From assembly GCA_900547295.1 (NCBI GenBank), contig URGK01000040.1:1-24146 (forward strand): a stretch of 24,146 nt of DNA. The letters run 5' to 3'. The position numbers were made by a program, and so were the translations under genes. Positions 23,523 to 24,146 of this stretch are shown piece after piece (position 1 is the first letter of the stretch; each line of letters opens with the position of its first letter). The DNA is from an uncultured Eubacteriales bacterium. GTDB lineage: Bacteria; Bacillota; Clostridia; Peptostreptococcales; Anaerovoracaceae. The notes below the pieces were generated by a model. That model was not told where the DNA came from, searched no databases, and was given only the letters and a program-made list of their open reading frames with translations.

Positions 23523-23990
23523 TTACTTTTTAACTTTCTTTCCGCTGAACGGATCAATATATTCTTTCAGGCTGATCTGGTCGTTTGCTATATCATCCTG
23601 AAGCTGTTCTCTAACATATTCAGCTATCTTTTTTTCATTTTTGCCTACAGTATCAACATAATAACCTCGGCACCAGAAATGCCTGTTTCCATATCTGTAT
23701 TTCAGATTTGCATGCCTGTCAAAAATCATAAGGGCGCTTTTCCCTTTGAGATATCCAACAATCTCTGCAATGCTATATTTGGGTGGAATTTTTACAAGCA
23801 TATGGATATGATCCGGGCAGCACTCCGCTTCAATGATTTCTATGCCCTTTCTCGCGCATAACATTCTCATTATCTTTCCAATGTCTACCCTTATCTTTCC
23901 GTAAATTACTTTTCTGCGATATTTCGGTGCAAAAACTATGTGGTATTTACAATTCCAAGTTGTATGTGCTAAACTATCAGTGTCTTTCAT
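23523..23990 (-). CDS. tnpA: IS200-type Y1 (HUH) transposase TnpA
   Basis: The 155-residue protein is normal for the family. It cuts and rejoins single-stranded DNA at the element ends through a covalent 5'-phosphotyrosine. The metal-binding HUH motif is H61-I-H63 in CPDHIHMLVKIPP. The catalytic tyrosine is probably Y125 in KIAEYVREQL, with Q129 as the third metal ligand, at the spacing known from IS608 TnpA. The opening stretch TTWNCKYHIVFAPKYRRKVIYG is typical. The ATG at 23990 has AAGGAGGT six bases upstream, but that ribosome site is buried in a hairpin (23996-24050). All key residues are present, so the element may still be active. No tnpB accompanies it. Confidence 0.95.
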   Translation of the reverse strand: MKDTDSLAHTTWNCKYHIVFAPKYRRKVIYGKIRVDIGKIMRMLCARKGIEIIEAECCPDHIHMLVKIPPKYSIAEIVGYLKGKSALMIFDRHANLKYRYGNRHFWCRGYYVDTVGKNEKKIAEYVREQLQDDIANDQISLKEYIDPFSGKKVKK

Positions 23991-23995
23991 AGACT

Positions 23996-24050
23996 ACCTC
24001 CTTATTACATAATGCGGTTGGGGAACCACATTTATTGTAACATAGGAGGT
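23996..24050 (-). promoter_or_regulatory. RBS-sequestering hairpin in the tnpA leader
   Basis: The tnpA ribosome site on the minus strand (AGGAGGT, 24002-23996) pairs with ACCTCCT (24050-24044). The stem continues through TTACA/TGTAA (24005-24009, 24036-24040) and a nine-base top helix (24011-24019 with 24024-24032, one G-U pair) with a four-base loop. In IS200 such a leader hairpin is known to block tnpA translation and keep transposition rare. Confidence 0.75.
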
Positions 24051-24080
24051 TTTTTGCTTAAAGCTAAAGCAACTTAAGCG

Positions 24081-24097
24081 CACCGGCATATCCGGTG
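24081..24097. repeat. Left-end hairpin of the IS200-type element
   Basis: CACCGG (24081-24086) pairs with CCGGTG (24092-24097) around CATAT. It lies about 90 bases before the tnpA start and shares the CCGG core with the right-end hairpin, as expected for the left-end recognition structure. Confidence 0.65.
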
Positions 24098-24104
24098 GAT
24101 TATT

Positions 24105-24129
24105 GTTCCTCGCACTCTGTGCTCGGAAC
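24105..24129. repeat. Hairpin at the window edge
   Basis: GTTCC (24105-24109) with GGAAC (24125-24129) and GCAC (24112-24115) with GTGC (24119-24122) form an interrupted stem with a TCT loop. It may be the outer part of the IS left end or a host structure; the window ends too soon to tell. Confidence 0.45.
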
Positions 24130-24146
24130 CTCCGCTAAAGCGACAA

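Larger units (their letters stand above)
23380..24100 (-). mobile_element. IS200-type insertion sequence (IS200/IS605 family)
   Basis: A single Y1 transposase gene is flanked by hairpins rather than long terminal inverted repeats, and the span is about 720 bases, normal for IS200. The right end (low coordinates) has the ACTACCGGC-TCA-GCCGGTAGT hairpin at 23388-23408. The left end (high coordinates) has CACCGG-CATAT-CCGGTG at 24081-24097. Exact ends cannot be fixed because the family makes no target duplication. The limits given are the hairpins plus a few bases. These elements move as single strands, with TnpA cutting next to the hairpins. Confidence 0.8.

Overview
The window looks like a chromosomal stretch from a low-to-moderate G+C, spore-forming-lineage Firmicute of the class Clostridia. 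Supporting signs are the sporulation-linked yabP-yabQ-divIC order, AgrC/AgrA-type (GHKL plus LytTR) signalling genes, strong AGGAGG-type ribosome binding sites, a CTP synthase gene with a GTG start, and Gram-positive-type lipoproteins. I cannot fix the genus. I see no tRNA, rRNA or CRISPR array.

Region 1 (1-3797, minus strand) is one tightly packed operon: yabP, yabQ, divIC-like, rnmV (RNase M5), rsmA (16S rRNA dimethyltransferase), then a membrane LtaS-type phosphoglycerol transferase that runs off the left edge. Region 2 (3798-6360) holds a divergent subtilisin-like protease without a signal peptide, and a convergent secreted protein with three PPC-like beta domains; each has its own terminator.

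Region 3 (6361-9334) is the most unusual part. It is a three-gene signalling operon in which the two halves of an AgrC-like histidine kinase appear on separate polypeptides. The first gene has one membrane helix and a GHKL ATPase domain but no phosphoacceptor histidine. The second is a LytTR response regulator. The third is a polytopic membrane protein that ends just after a canonical H-box (K-H-D-L-A-N-R-L) and has no ATPase domain. Repeats with near two-turn spacing lie upstream of the operon. No AgrB or AgrD gene is visible.

Region 4 (9343-15654) starts with a minus-strand short-chain dehydrogenase that seems to have lost an internal block of its Rossmann fold. It continues with a plus-strand biosynthetic operon, pyrG-asnA-purB-purA, preceded by a good promoter and an attenuator-like terminator. 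All four enzymes add nitrogen from glutamine, ammonia or aspartate in nucleotide or asparagine synthesis.

Region 5 (15680-19397) has a two-gene minus-strand operon for a secreted protein and a lipoprotein of unknown function, then a plus-strand monocistronic regulator-like protein with two N-terminal helix-turn-helix segments. Its terminator overlaps its own stop codon.

Region 6 (19412-24146) looks accessory. A visibly AT-rich four-gene minus-strand cassette encodes an unrecognised 171-residue protein, a HEAT-like repeat protein and two paralogous ankyrin-repeat lipoproteins. Its promoter region carries a set of AACTCAAA/TTTGAGTT boxes. An IS200-type insertion sequence follows, with terminal hairpins, an RBS-sequestering hairpin and a palindrome-rich right end that could be a leftover TnpB guide-RNA scaffold.
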